This document shows, one piece after another, positions 1-9,186 of a stretch of 64,000 nucleotides of DNA. Made by a program: the position numbers and the translations under genes. The number at the start of each line of letters is the position of its first letter. The first letter of the stretch is position 1. This stretch comes from Paenibacillus sp. EZ-K15. Its GTDB lineage: Bacteria; Bacillota; Bacilli; Paenibacillales; Paenibacillaceae. The notes beneath the pieces are model-generated. The model saw only the letters and a program-made list of their open reading frames with translations, did no database searches and was not told the origin of the DNA. The DNA lies in assembly GCF_002573715.1 (NCBI RefSeq), contig NZ_PDHM01000027.1, positions 1 through 64,000 on the forward strand, read 5' to 3'.

Positions 1-48
1 GCACGCCGCCAGCGTTCGTCCTGAGCCAGGATCAAACTCTCCAATAAA
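1..48 (-). rRNA. rrs: 16S ribosomal RNA, 5' end only
   Basis: The minus strand reads the universal 16S 5' segment GAGAGTTTGATCCTGGCTCA followed by GGACGAACGCTGGCGGCGTGC up to the window edge. The mature 5' end is placed near 48, where the minus strand reads TTTATTGG. The remainder of the gene lies outside the window to the left. Two sigma-A type promoters lie upstream on the same strand. Confidence 0.97.
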
Positions 49-182
49 GTGTTTGACTTGCTCATTTCAAAGCTAACGTATTAACGTTTGCTTGTGTTAC
101 ATTGACGTGATCCATTTGTTCAGTTTTCAAGGAACTTGTTGGCTGCTTTGCCGATCATCTTCAATCAGCAGCGCAGGTTTAT
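49..182 (-). other. rrn leader with boxA-like motif
   Basis: This is the transcribed spacer between the proximal rRNA promoter and the 16S 5' end. At 118-135 the minus strand reads GTTCCTTGAAAACTGAAC, the sequence commonly found in Bacillales rrn leaders and spacers in connection with antitermination and processing. No coding potential is visible. Confidence 0.6.
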
Positions 183-211
183 ATCTTATCAAGTTTTTAA
201 CTTGATGTCAA
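183..211 (-). promoter_or_regulatory. rRNA operon promoter P2
   Basis: On the minus strand a perfect -35 TTGACA (206-211) and a -10 TAAGAT (183-188) are separated by exactly 17 bp. The spacer (189-205) is itself a perfect inverted repeat, TCAAGTT-AAA-AACTTGA. The position about 135 bp before the 16S 5' end fits a proximal rrn promoter. Confidence 0.85.
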
Positions 212-271
212 CACTTTTTTTCGACGCCGTTCGACAAGCTTCAAAAGCTTTCGTCAAAAGCGACAGTTAGT

Positions 272-300
272 AATATACCATGGTACAAAAGATATAGCAA
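272..300 (-). promoter_or_regulatory. rRNA operon promoter P1 (candidate)
   Basis: On the minus strand TTGCTA (295-300) and TATATT (272-277) are separated by 17 bp, upstream of P2. Tandem promoters are usual for rRNA operons of Bacillales. The boxes are less perfect than those of P2. Confidence 0.5.
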
Positions 301-459
301 GCATTTTTATAAGAAAATATGTAAAGTTTCGCATAACATCGATCCTATCATGATTTATACCTTATAGAGATCGATATGTAACCCAGTCTGTCGGTGGCCT
401 CTTCATAAATGTGCTTCATCATGGACCTCAAATTCACGAAGTATCATCTCGAAATGTAA

Positions 460-488
460 TTGATTTCCTATAAAAAAGGTTTTAAGGT
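460..488 (+). promoter_or_regulatory. possible promoter for the fsr-like gene
   Basis: TTGATT (460-465), a 17-bp spacer and TAAGGT (483-488) lie about 55 bp before the start codon of the efflux gene. The -10 is weak. The rest of 300-540 shows no gene and no other clear signal. Confidence 0.3.
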
Positions 489-543
489 TAGTTCATCGCT
501 TTTTTAAAGCCCGACTACATCTAATAAGAAAGGAGTTCGCCGA

Positions 544-1800
544 ATGGCAGACAAAAGCATCGCTCTCCAAAAGCCCAAAGATACTCCAAGTCCTGCTCAC
601 GGAGAAGCACATCAAGCCACCGTATATAAAATTCTGATCGCCATCAGTTTCGTACATTTGTTTAATGATTCGATTCAGTCCGTGATCCCTGCTATCTTTC
701 CTATATTAAAGGATAATCTGCTGCTTACCTTTACTCAGATCGGTTGGATCTCCTTTGCTATCAACTTCACATCATCTATCATTCAGCCGGTTATCGGATA
801 CGCCGCGGATCGAAGGCCGACACCGATTCTGCTTCCGATCGGTATGTGTTTCACGTTTGCAGGCGTATTTATTCTTGCATATGCACATACATATCTCCTG
901 GTTCTATTCGCGGTCGTTCTGATCGGATTAGGCTCGGCGACCTTCCACCCTGAGGGAATGCGGGTCGCTCATATGGCTGCAGGTATGCGAAAAGGGTTAT
1001 CCCAATCGATCTTTCAAGTAGGGGGCAATGCCGGACAATCACTTGCTCCGCTCCTGACAAGATACATTTTCGTACCATTCGGACAGTTTGGCGCGATCGG
1101 TTTTACCTTCGTTGCTGCGGCTGGTATCATCGTGCAATCCTATGTTGCCCATTGGTATCACGGTATGCTGAAGGCTGGTTACACATTTAAAAAGAAAGCT
1201 GCCGGGCGCATGCTCGACCCCGCCCGCCGCAAGAGCGTACGCAATGCAACGCTGGTGCTCGTCATTCTCGTGTTTATCCGCTCCTGGTATGGCGCAGCCA
1301 TTAGCAGCTATTATGCCTTCTACCTCATGGATGCATACAAGATCACGATTGATAATGCTCAGATCTATATTTTTCTGTTTCTCGCTTCCGGAGCTGTGGG
1401 CACCTTCTTCGGCGGTCCGCTGGCCGACCGCTTTGGCCGCCGCAATATGATCATGCTCTCCATGATCGGTACGGCACCCATTGCGTTGATTCTGCCGTTC
1501 GCCTCGCCATTCTGGGCGGCTGTATTGCTACTAATCGGTGGATTTGTCCTATTGTCCAGTTTCTCAGTTACTGTTGTGTATGCCCAATTGCTGCATCCTG
1601 GCAATATCGGTACGGTATCCGGACTGATTACGGGATTTGCTTTTGGCATGGGCGGGATCGGTTCGCTTGTGCTCGGTAATCTCGGGGATGCTTGGGGAAT
1701 CGGCAATGTCATGATCGCCATCGGCTTCCTGCCGCTGCTTGGTCTGCTTGCCCTACTTCTTCCCGGTGATGACAAACTGGACCAGTGGGCGAGAGATTAA
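544..1800 (+). CDS. fsr: Fsr-like MFS efflux transporter (fosmidomycin resistance family)
   Basis: Major facilitator superfamily protein of 418 aa, about the usual length, with 12 predicted membrane segments. It resembles E. coli Fsr in characteristic places: HLFNDSIQS in TM1, LTFTQIGWI, IQPVIGYAADRRP, LPIGMCFT, FHPEGMRVAHMA and SQSIFQVGGN. Fsr exports fosmidomycin in E. coli, but the natural substrate of Gram-positive homologues is uncertain. The ATG at 544 follows an AAAGGAG ribosome binding site at about 528-534. It stands alone on the plus strand and ends at a hairpin terminator shared with the convergent small membrane gene. Confidence 0.85.
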   Translation: MADKSIALQKPKDTPSPAHGEAHQATVYKILIAISFVHLFNDSIQSVIPAIFPILKDNLLLTFTQIGWISFAINFTSSIIQPVIGYAADRRPTPILLPIGMCFTFAGVFILAYAHTYLLVLFAVVLIGLGSATFHPEGMRVAHMAAGMRKGLSQSIFQVGGNAGQSLAPLLTRYIFVPFGQFGAIGFTFVAAAGIIVQSYVAHWYHGMLKAGYTFKKKAAGRMLDPARRKSVRNATLVLVILVFIRSWYGAAISSYYAFYLMDAYKITIDNAQIYIFLFLASGAVGTFFGGPLADRFGRRNMIMLSMIGTAPIALILPFASPFWAAVLLLIGGFVLLSSFSVTVVYAQLLHPGNIGTVSGLITGFAFGMGGIGSLVLGNLGDAWGIGNVMIAIGFLPLLGLLALLLPGDDKLDQWARD

Positions 1801-1811
1801 TCGACATATAA

Positions 1812-1862
1812 AAAAGACACTCATCGGCCGCACTTTGCGTGCATCTGGTGAGTGTTTTTTAT
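1812..1862. terminator. bidirectional intrinsic terminator
   Basis: ACACTCATC (1817-1825) pairs with GGTGAGTGT (1847-1855) with one mismatch, and a smaller GCAC/GTGC stem lies inside. A run of T follows on the plus strand and a run of A precedes it, giving T on the minus strand. It ends the fsr-like gene and lies at the 3' end of the convergent 65-aa gene. Confidence 0.8.
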
Positions 1863-2056
1863 TTTATTTTTCTAACGAGTTTGATAAACCAGTATAGGAA
1901 TATCCATGGAAGCACGTACTTCGTCAGCCACTCGATCGTTAAGCGGAGACCTTCCGTTCCCCCGTTGGACTGAATCAAGCCTTTTAATACCAAAATGATA
2001 AGAAACAACGGTAAGATCAATATGGGGATATAACATAACCATTTTTTATTCTTCAT
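1859..2056 (-). CDS. small two-helix membrane protein, unknown function
   Basis: A 65-aa protein beginning MKNKKWLCYIP with two hydrophobic segments (about residues 7-25 and 40-58) separated by a polar stretch (QSNGGTEGLR), and ending in a basic tail (KLVRKIK). I do not recognise the family. The ATG at 2056 is chosen because AGAGGTGG sits just upstream; an upstream in-frame ATG lacks a good site. The stop codon overlaps the T tract of the convergent terminator. Confidence 0.55.
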   Translation of the reverse strand: MKNKKWLCYIPILILPLFLIILVLKGLIQSNGGTEGLRLTIEWLTKYVLPWIFLYWFIKLVRKIK

Positions 2057-2125
2057 AACTACCACCTCTCTGCCAAAAATATAGCACATCCGGTAAATTA
2101 AAAATCAAAATATTTATCTCATCAA

Positions 2126-2172
2126 TAAAAAGGGAGCTATCCTGGTTTAAGAAAAACCATGGACAACTCCCC
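2126..2172 (-). terminator. intrinsic terminator of the subtilase gene
   Basis: Read on the minus strand, GGGAGTTGTCCATGGTTTTT pairs imperfectly with AACCAGGATAGCTCCC and is followed by TTTTTATTG. It lies about 50 bp after the stop codon of the large protease gene. Confidence 0.7.
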
Positions 2173-2218
2173 ATTGCTTTAAACCCTTCTTTTAAGTGAA
2201 AATTCGACCCTGTCGAAT

Positions 2219-5200
2219 TTAGATCTTGTTCAGATAATCGAGCAAACGGTACACAATCACAGAGACCTGAGCCCGAGTGGAAGTTTCACCCGGTGCGAAG
2301 CGGTTGCCGTTCACTCCCTTCACCAGACCTTCGTTCACAGCAAAAGCGACGGCCGCACGTGCATCCTCCGAAATCAGATTCGTATCGTTAAATGACAAGG
2401 AGCCTGCGTCAGAATCTATCTTCAACGCTTCCGCAATCATAACTACCATATCCTCACGGGTCAGCGGATTCTTCGCTCCCGCTTCTTTGCTGCGTGTTTC
2501 CCAATCGATGCCTGTCTCGAAAATACGATCAAGCAGTGTAGCAAATTCGGCACGGGTCACCGCATTGTTTGGAGAGAAGCGACCTGCACCTGTACCGTTC
2601 GTGATATGCTGCGAGGCAGCAACCTCGATCTCATCCTTAGCCCAGTGGCTGACGATGTCGTCAAAGGTCACGTTATTCTCGGCAGCCACATAAGATCCTG
2701 GATCGTTAACACGGAACGTGATCGATCCACGCGCAGCCGATTGCAGCAATCCTGCGGATTGCAGGTCTCCTTTTTCCGACTGCAGGTAGGCACCTACTTT
2801 ACGCGAATCCTTCACTTTTGTTGGGTCATAGTTCAATGTCAGCAAAAGCGGATGTTTAAACTTGTCCCCATGTTTGACTGAAACGATCGGGGATACAGCA
2901 TTCAAGGCGTTTCCGGATCCTGCTTTGCTTGCAGCTACAGAAACCGTTAGGCTAAATCCGCTGCTCGTTGTGAAATCATCCAATGCATCAGCAGGCACAG
3001 TCAGGGAAAAGCCGTTACCTGTAATAACAAGCGGTTTGCCGGATGCCTTCAGTTTATCCACAGCGGCCTTACCGAGGGTAAGGGCCACATCGCTGTATTT
3101 GCTGAAATCCAGCTTCGATACATCCAGCTTCACTTCTTTGCCGTCTCCGGTAATTCCTGCTGTAACAGCAGCTTCAGACAGAGCAGCCGTTGCAGACTCG
3201 GTACCATCCGCATTTTTCTTCGTGGTTACTTTGGCATCACCTGATACTTCAGGAGCCGGAGTGGACGGAGTTCCTGTGGAACCGCCACCGGAGGACGAAC
3301 CTCCTCCGCCTCCTCCGCCGGATCCGCCACCTGGGTTACCTGGATCCGGGTTGCCTGGTCCAGGCGCGCCTGTCAGCTGCAAGGATACGGAAGCTTTTCC
3401 TTGAAGTCCTTGATGGTCTTTGACGGAAAGCTCGACAGTGTAGTTGCCAGAAGACAATCCGTCTAATGCAATGTTAAAGGAACCATCCTGCTCGACATCA
3501 AAGCTGCCTTCCTTCGCTACCGTTTTATTAGCTCTTTTAATGACATAAGTGGCATCCAGCCATTCACTGACGTCAAAATCAATCGTCCATTCATCCCACA
3601 TTGCTGGAGCAGCCGTTACATAGAGGTCATCGACCTTGCCGGTTAATGCAGGATTGTTCTTTCCGGAGATTTTGACATCAAGCTCGGTTTTGATCTCTGG
3701 TGCCGTTCTCTTCACGAAGAAAGGAATTGTGGCGTAATCGGAATAAATATTCCCATTAGTACCGAGAGAGAGAAGCTCAACCGAGTACAAGCCGTCTTTA
3801 ACCTCTTCGATTTCCTCGGATGTATAGTTGTGGTACTCTCCATCCCAGTCGAGTGTATATTCCGTATTAGCATTAAAGAGATACTCATCCGTACCAAAAA
3901 TTTGCCCAATCACTCCATCTTGATCTGGTCCTGATTCTGGATGAAGGCTATCATACAAATCTACGATCACGATTCCCATAGGATTATAGAATTCAAAACC
4001 TACATTTAGCTCACCAAGTTCTCCTTGTTCGTTCAGAGGGAAATGCGCCAGATAGTTCTCGGTCTCACTGTAAACCTTGGTATATTTGACACCGGTCATT
4101 TCCAGATTAAAGTAAGCTACATAGGGTACAGAGTAAGTACGAGTATCATTTTTGAAAATAATGTAGCCCTGCTGCTCTGAAACCCCGGATACACCTGCCG
4201 GAACTTGAAGCGTTACAACCAGCTCCTTCTCGCCACTTAAATCAAAAGAAGGTTGATCCACCGTAACAGCTACTCCAGGGGTTGATTGGGTTGTACGAAC
4301 CTCAACCTCAAACTGACCGCCAATCTCACCAATCTGCTCAACTTTTATTTTCTTCTGAACAGTTTGTGCGGCTGCTCCTGTAAAATTACCGAAGTTAATG
4401 CTCCCCGTAATATTATCCTGCTCTTTACTTGATCCGTTCTCCTGATACGAAGTCTTGTCCAGGACCTTCACCAGAGCCTCTGCCTGGATCGTATTAAGTG
4501 CTTGTACGCGCCCGGCTCCTTGATCCGTTACATCATAGGACTCGGTGTTCAGTACTTTGGCGTTGTTCATCAGTGCGACTTTGACATCGAATGGAGTCCA
4601 ATCGTTGTGCTTCTCCAAAATGAGAGCCGCAAGCCCTGCCACATGCGGGGATGCCATACTAGTACCTGTTAAACGATCATAGGATTGACTGTAATCTGCT
4701 TCTGGAATGTCCCTTCCGTACGCCGGAACGGATGACAAAATGCTTGTTCCCGGTGCTACCACGTCAGGCTTGATGTCCAGCGTCTTTTTAGCCGGGCCTC
4801 TGGAGCTGGAATCATTGATTTCATCGCCTGCTGTTCGGTTTTTAATAAAATCCGTGAAATTCACTTTTAGGTCCGGGTTGGCCTCGAGCAGCGATTTAAT
4901 ATATTCGCCGTCTTCTTTGCTCATACTAAAGGTTGGAATGAAGGCAAAACTGTCTCCAAGCAAGACGCCGACCGGGCCAGGGTTCTGGTTGAATACGATG
5001 GCACCCGCCGCGTTCGCTGCCTTCGCGTTGGCAATTTTATCAACAAAGGCGAGTTCGCCGCGTTTAATCAAAGCGATTTTACCCGCTACGTCTTTACCTG
5101 TGAAATCCTCTGGCTTACCCAGATCCGCATAAACCAGTTCAAAATCTCCATCAAGGACGACTTCTGGGTCCTCAGCCAGGTTCCAAGCCATTAATTCAAG

Positions 5201-6769
5201 CTTATACGTAGCATCTACCACAGTAATAGGAGTGACATCGTCTGCCGGAGGCACTTCTACATCCTTGACAGATTCAACAGGCGCTTCATCAGTGACGGGC
5301 TCCTCTTCTGCACCATCTCCCGATTGAACTGGATTGGAATCCTGCTCCGTATCGACGGAAGGTGCAGTTTCATATATAACAGCCGTGTCATCAGCCAATG
5401 CAGCCTGGGCAGATTTATCGTTTGGTGCGGCATCTTCAGTCGATGTTGGCCCAACTGCTTCGTCTGCCTGTGCTCCTATATCCGTCTGCTTTTCAGGTGT
5501 GACAGATGGTGATGGTCCTTCTCCAAGCTCCAACGGACCCTCCTTGTTATTAATTGGCTCACCCGGCAATTCCCCATCCGTGAAAAAGTGCGATGTTGCC
5601 GCAATTTCGTCACTTGGACCTGTAGAGTTTCCTACCGTTATCGGAAAAGCCGCCGCCCCCGGTGATCCAACCGTCCAGCGGTTTGGCCCTGTATTTCCGC
5701 TTGCAACGACTGGCGTGACACCAGCCAGCGCAGCATTGTTGAGTGCTACGGATGTTACATAATCCGGGTCATTGCGGGAATTACCAAGCGAGAGGTTGAT
5801 TACATCCATCCCATCCTGCACGGAGCGGTCAATACCTCCAAGCACCCAGCTGGAATAGCCGCTTCCGTAGGGCCCAAGAACGCGGTAAGCATAGATATCC
5901 GCGCCCGGCGCAATGCCTACGACTCCATATTCGCCGACATCGCGGGCTCCGATGGTTCCCGCTACGTGCGTTCCATGATCCGTCCAATACGTACTTCCCC
6001 TGTCATCGACCTCTGGGGGATTGGAAGGGTCATTTTCCCAGTCGACTGGAGTAGTCTCATATGGATCATTATCATTGTCAACGAAGTCATATCCGCCCTT
6101 ATAAGCATCTTTCAGAACAGGGTGAACATAATCAATACCTGTATCAATAACGCCGACTTTAATGCCTTTACCTGTATATCCGAGATCCCATACTTCCGGA
6201 GCACCGATGAATGGCCCCGTATCTTTCATATATGGATTCACTTCGCCCTTCGGTCCAACCGTTACCTCCAGATCGGGATAAACGCCTAAAACGCCTGGAA
6301 TATCAAGCAGCGCTTCAACCTTGCTGCCATCGATCTCCATGGACACCCCATTGAATGCGTAACTGTATTGGTTCGAAATTTCGTGTGATATATTCTTCGT
6401 GTCCAGACTGCGAATAAAAGTCTGCTGCTCCAATTGTACTTGGGCTTCGACCTTCGCCTCTGCCGAAGAACTAAAAGATTGGCCCTGAATGGAGGATAGG
6501 CCTTTTGCCAAAGCCACTGGCTCAGTAGATAACTCTACGATGACTCTTGTTGGACCCCCAGCAGACTTCTGTAGACTTTGATCGAGCTTGGGAAACTCCG
6601 CTAGCTTTGCTCTCTGTTTTAGAATATCCTTTAACTGCCTTGCTTCATCGGCACTGAGCTGATTGCCCAGTTCGATCTGCCGTTCTGCCGGAGCGGCCCC
6701 AGCCGCTGGTGCAACCAGTGATAGCATTAATATAAAACTTAGTAGTGCGGACCATAACTTTTTACTCAA
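2219..6769 (-). CDS. SLH-anchored subtilisin-like (S8) serine protease, Vpr-like
   Basis: Secreted, wall-associated peptidase of 1516 aa. A signal peptide (about 1-25, ending AGAAPA) is followed by an inhibitor I9-type propeptide (about 75-170). The S8 domain has Asp209 (GVIDTGID), His265 (HGTHVAG), oxyanion Asn359 (SGNTG) and Ser704 (GTSMASPHVAG). The catalytic domain is interrupted by an acidic low-complexity linker (about 400-515) and a PA domain (about 520-640), as in Vpr and C5a-peptidase types. Fn3-like beta domains, a Gly/Ser/Pro-rich linker and a C-terminal SLH region follow; the middle SLH repeat is degenerate. The start is TTG, placed by GGGAGGGG upstream. The stop of a 35-codon ORF overlaps this TTG. 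Confidence 0.92.
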   Translation of the reverse strand: MSKKLWSALLSFILMLSLVAPAAGAAPAERQIELGNQLSADEARQLKDILKQRAKLAEFPKLDQSLQKSAGGPTRVIVELSTEPVALAKGLSSIQGQSFSSSAEAKVEAQVQLEQQTFIRSLDTKNISHEISNQYSYAFNGVSMEIDGSKVEALLDIPGVLGVYPDLEVTVGPKGEVNPYMKDTGPFIGAPEVWDLGYTGKGIKVGVIDTGIDYVHPVLKDAYKGGYDFVDNDNDPYETTPVDWENDPSNPPEVDDRGSTYWTDHGTHVAGTIGARDVGEYGVVGIAPGADIYAYRVLGPYGSGYSSWVLGGIDRSVQDGMDVINLSLGNSRNDPDYVTSVALNNAALAGVTPVVASGNTGPNRWTVGSPGAAAFPITVGNSTGPSDEIAATSHFFTDGELPGEPINNKEGPLELGEGPSPSVTPEKQTDIGAQADEAVGPTSTEDAAPNDKSAQAALADDTAVIYETAPSVDTEQDSNPVQSGDGAEEEPVTDEAPVESVKDVEVPPADDVTPITVVDATYKLELMAWNLAEDPEVVLDGDFELVYADLGKPEDFTGKDVAGKIALIKRGELAFVDKIANAKAANAAGAIVFNQNPGPVGVLLGDSFAFIPTFSMSKEDGEYIKSLLEANPDLKVNFTDFIKNRTAGDEINDSSSRGPAKKTLDIKPDVVAPGTSILSSVPAYGRDIPEADYSQSYDRLTGTSMASPHVAGLAALILEKHNDWTPFDVKVALMNNAKVLNTESYDVTDQGAGRVQALNTIQAEALVKVLDKTSYQENGSSKEQDNITGSINFGNFTGAAAQTVQKKIKVEQIGEIGGQFEVEVRTTQSTPGVAVTVDQPSFDLSGEKELVVTLQVPAGVSGVSEQQGYIIFKNDTRTYSVPYVAYFNLEMTGVKYTKVYSETENYLAHFPLNEQGELGELNVGFEFYNPMGIVIVDLYDSLHPESGPDQDGVIGQIFGTDEYLFNANTEYTLDWDGEYHNYTSEEIEEVKDGLYSVELLSLGTNGNIYSDYATIPFFVKRTAPEIKTELDVKISGKNNPALTGKVDDLYVTAAPAMWDEWTIDFDVSEWLDATYVIKRANKTVAKEGSFDVEQDGSFNIALDGLSSGNYTVELSVKDHQGLQGKASVSLQLTGAPGPGNPDPGNPGGGSGGGGGGGSSSGGGSTGTPSTPAPEVSGDAKVTTKKNADGTESATAALSEAAVTAGITGDGKEVKLDVSKLDFSKYSDVALTLGKAAVDKLKASGKPLVITGNGFSLTVPADALDDFTTSSGFSLTVSVAASKAGSGNALNAVSPIVSVKHGDKFKHPLLLTLNYDPTKVKDSRKVGAYLQSEKGDLQSAGLLQSAARGSITFRVNDPGSYVAAENNVTFDDIVSHWAKDEIEVAASQHITNGTGAGRFSPNNAVTRAEFATLLDRIFETGIDWETRSKEAGAKNPLTREDMVVMIAEALKIDSDAGSLSFNDTNLISEDARAAVAFAVNEGLVKGVNGNRFAPGETSTRAQVSVIVYRLLDYLNKI

Positions 6770-6873
6770 GGCTTTGCCCCTCCCAAAAAATTAGATTTCT
6801 CAATCAATTCAGGGTCTGGGATGTCATCAGCATAACTGTGCTGCCTATCGATGGTATCCACTCCTTTCCGCAT
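6766..6873 (-). CDS. candidate 35-aa peptide coupled to the subtilase
   Basis: A short minus-strand ORF from ATG at 6873 to TGA at 6766-6768, encoding 35 aa with an acidic stretch (SYADDIPDPELIEKS) and the end NFLGGAKP. Its TGA overlaps the subtilase TTG (TTGA), and the subtilase ribosome binding site lies in its last codons, the usual geometry of translational coupling. No convincing ribosome binding site precedes its own ATG, so it may be chance. It has no signal peptide and no family I recognise. Confidence 0.3.
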   Translation of the reverse strand: MRKGVDTIDRQHSYADDIPDPELIEKSNFLGGAKP

Positions 6874-7050
6874 AAGACTGACCCGTGGTAAATTATTCTA
6901 GAATCTGAAATTAGATTCCTTCATCCTTTTCTGTATGTTTTTGTTAAATCCAGTCGATTGTATAGGAGGTTTTGACGAATGCCAGGAAACGTCATAGATT
7001 CAAAGGAATTAAGGCTTACATAGGAGGTAAGGGAGGAGAAATGAAATCGA

Positions 7051-7089
7051 GGAAAAAGAAAAACCGAGACTATGAAATAGCCTCGGTTT
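7051..7089 (-). terminator. intrinsic terminator of the pcrA-ligA operon
   Basis: On the minus strand AACCGAGGCTA pairs with TAGTCTCGGTT around a TTTCA loop and is followed by TTTCTTTTTCC. It lies about 45 bp downstream of the ligA stop codon. The rest of 6874-7131 shows no gene. Confidence 0.8.
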
Positions 7090-7131
7090 CTAAGCGGTGC
7101 AACTGATTCTGCAAGATATATCCAGTCGATC

Positions 7132-9147
7132 CTATGATTCGTTCAGCAACCGCACAAACTCTTCTTCATCCTCCAGGATGTCGATGCCGAGCTGCTGGGC
7201 TTTGGTCAGCTTGCTGCCGGCTTTTTCGCCTGCAATGAGGAGGTCGGTTTTCTTGGACACACTACCGGTGACTTTGGCACCGAGCGCTTCCAAGCGTTCG
7301 GTTGCCTCTTCGCGGGTCAGCAGATGGAGGGTGCCTGTAAGCACGACCGTTTTGCCGCTGAAGTAAGAATCGGTGCTGACCGGCTTCGGTGCTTCCGGTG
7401 CTTTCGCCTGGACACCCAGCGAAAGCATCTTCTGAATGCTCGCTTGCGCAAACGGGTCCGCGAAGTATCCAGCGATGCTTTCGGCCACGATGCCGCCTAC
7501 GTCCGGCAGCTCGACCAATTCTTCTGCGGTTGCCGCCATCACGCGGTCCAGATCACGGTAATGATCAGCCAGCATTTTGGTTGTGGATTTGCCGGTATTC
7601 GGTATACCCAGTGCAAAGAGGAAGGATGCGAGATCCCGCTCCTTGCTCTTCTCGATGGCATCCAGCAGATTCTGCGCTTTTTTCTCACCGAAGCGCTCGA
7701 GCTTCAACAAACTATCAAAAGATAACGTATAAAGATCAGCCGGTTCCCGCACGCCCAGTTCGTCGTATAACTGGATCGCAGTCTTGTCGCTGAACGTTTC
7801 AATGTCCATGGCATCCCTGGAAGCAAAATGTGTGATGCGGGCTACGATTTGCGGCTTGCAACCTGTCTTGTTGTTGCAGAAGAGGTGGGCGCCGCGCTGC
7901 TCCAGCGGAAATCCACAGGATGGACACTGTTCCGGAAACAGGATCTCTTCCCCATCCTGCTCCTCGGTTACTTTCCCGAGAATCTCGGGAATGACGTCAT
8001 TCGAACGGCGAATGAAGACCCGCGCGCCCAGCGCGAACTTGAGGTTCTTGCGCTCAATATCCCCGATATTGTTCAGCGTACAATTTTGCACGGTGACTCC
8101 GGCAAGCTCAACGGGCTCTACTCGCGCTAATGGTGTGATTTTTCCAGTCCGCCCCACATTCCAGCTTACCGACTGCAGCACGGTCGTGGTTTCTTCCGCT
8201 TCGAATTTGTAAGCGACTGCCCAGCGCGGGAACTTGTCGGTATATCCAAGAGCCTCGCGGATGCGGAAATCAGTAACCTTCACCACCGCTCCGTCGATGA
8301 GATAATCGAGCTCGGAACGGCGTTTCTCGATATCGGCCAATTGCTCCATCACGTCATCAAACTGCTCAAAATAGAAAATGTACGGATTGACCTTGAGTCG
8401 GTTCTCACGTAGGAAATCCATCATTTCCTTGTGATCGGCAAAGGTGATTCCATCTGAATAACCTACATTATAGAAGTAGGCGTTCAACTTACGCTCGGCC
8501 GTCACCTTCGGATTAAGATTACGGAGTGCCCCTGCTGCGGCATTGCGCGCGTTTTTGAGAGGCTCAGCCGCGGTTTGATTGTATTTGTCCAGCACGGACA
8601 GGTTCATGATGCCTTCGCCCTGCACTTCAATCGTACCTTCCGTGTACGGGATCGTCATCGGCACCGACTTGATGGTTTTCACCTGAGCCAAAATGCCTTC
8701 GCCAACCGCACCGTTGCCCCGTGTCGACGCCTGAACCAGCTTACCGTCCTGATAGGTCAGATTAAGCGTCAACCCGTCAAACTTCAGCTCCAGTGCATAA
8801 CAAGGCGTCGGCAGAGGATTGCCGGGATTCTTAGTATTGTAGTCATTGACCAGCCTGACGACGCGATCATGCCAGGTACGGAGCTGCTCGATGTTCTGAG
8901 CCTTATCTAGGCTCCATAACGGAGCCAAATGGCGATGCGGGGCAAAACCCTTCAGAATCTCCCCGCCCACCCGCTGGGTAGGAGAATCCGGAAGCGTCAC
9001 GCCGGTCTCTGCCTCCAACGCTACCAGCTGGTCGTACAGTGCGTCATACTCTTTGTCGCTTACAAGCGGCTGATCCAGCGTGTAGTAATGGTAATTGTAA
9101 TTGTTCAGCTCCGCAATGAGCTTCTCCATCTTTTCCTTGAAATCCAT
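7132..9147 (-). CDS. ligA: NAD-dependent DNA ligase
   Basis: Seals nicks in duplex DNA using NAD+, in replication and repair. The 671-aa length is typical. An Ia domain (YYTLDQPLVSDKEYD) precedes the adenylation domain with nucleophile Lys122 in LELKFDGL. OB-fold, four-cysteine zinc finger (CPSCG...CNNKTGC), HhH and C-terminal BRCT regions follow in order. The motif usually written TRGDGTTGE is TRGNGAVGE here (residues 142-150), marking a divergent LigA branch. The ATG at 9147 is preferred over an upstream TTG, because that TTG overlaps the GAAGGAGG ribosome binding site. It follows pcrA by 39 bp, in the pcrB-pcrA-ligA order known from Bacillus. Confidence 0.95.
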   Translation of the reverse strand: MDFKEKMEKLIAELNNYNYHYYTLDQPLVSDKEYDALYDQLVALEAETGVTLPDSPTQRVGGEILKGFAPHRHLAPLWSLDKAQNIEQLRTWHDRVVRLVNDYNTKNPGNPLPTPCYALELKFDGLTLNLTYQDGKLVQASTRGNGAVGEGILAQVKTIKSVPMTIPYTEGTIEVQGEGIMNLSVLDKYNQTAAEPLKNARNAAAGALRNLNPKVTAERKLNAYFYNVGYSDGITFADHKEMMDFLRENRLKVNPYIFYFEQFDDVMEQLADIEKRRSELDYLIDGAVVKVTDFRIREALGYTDKFPRWAVAYKFEAEETTTVLQSVSWNVGRTGKITPLARVEPVELAGVTVQNCTLNNIGDIERKNLKFALGARVFIRRSNDVIPEILGKVTEEQDGEEILFPEQCPSCGFPLEQRGAHLFCNNKTGCKPQIVARITHFASRDAMDIETFSDKTAIQLYDELGVREPADLYTLSFDSLLKLERFGEKKAQNLLDAIEKSKERDLASFLFALGIPNTGKSTTKMLADHYRDLDRVMAATAEELVELPDVGGIVAESIAGYFADPFAQASIQKMLSLGVQAKAPEAPKPVSTDSYFSGKTVVLTGTLHLLTREEATERLEALGAKVTGSVSKKTDLLIAGEKAGSKLTKAQQLGIDILEDEEEFVRLLNES

Positions 9148-9186
9148 GCAGGGGCAATCCTCCTTCAATAATATAAGTTGTAACCC

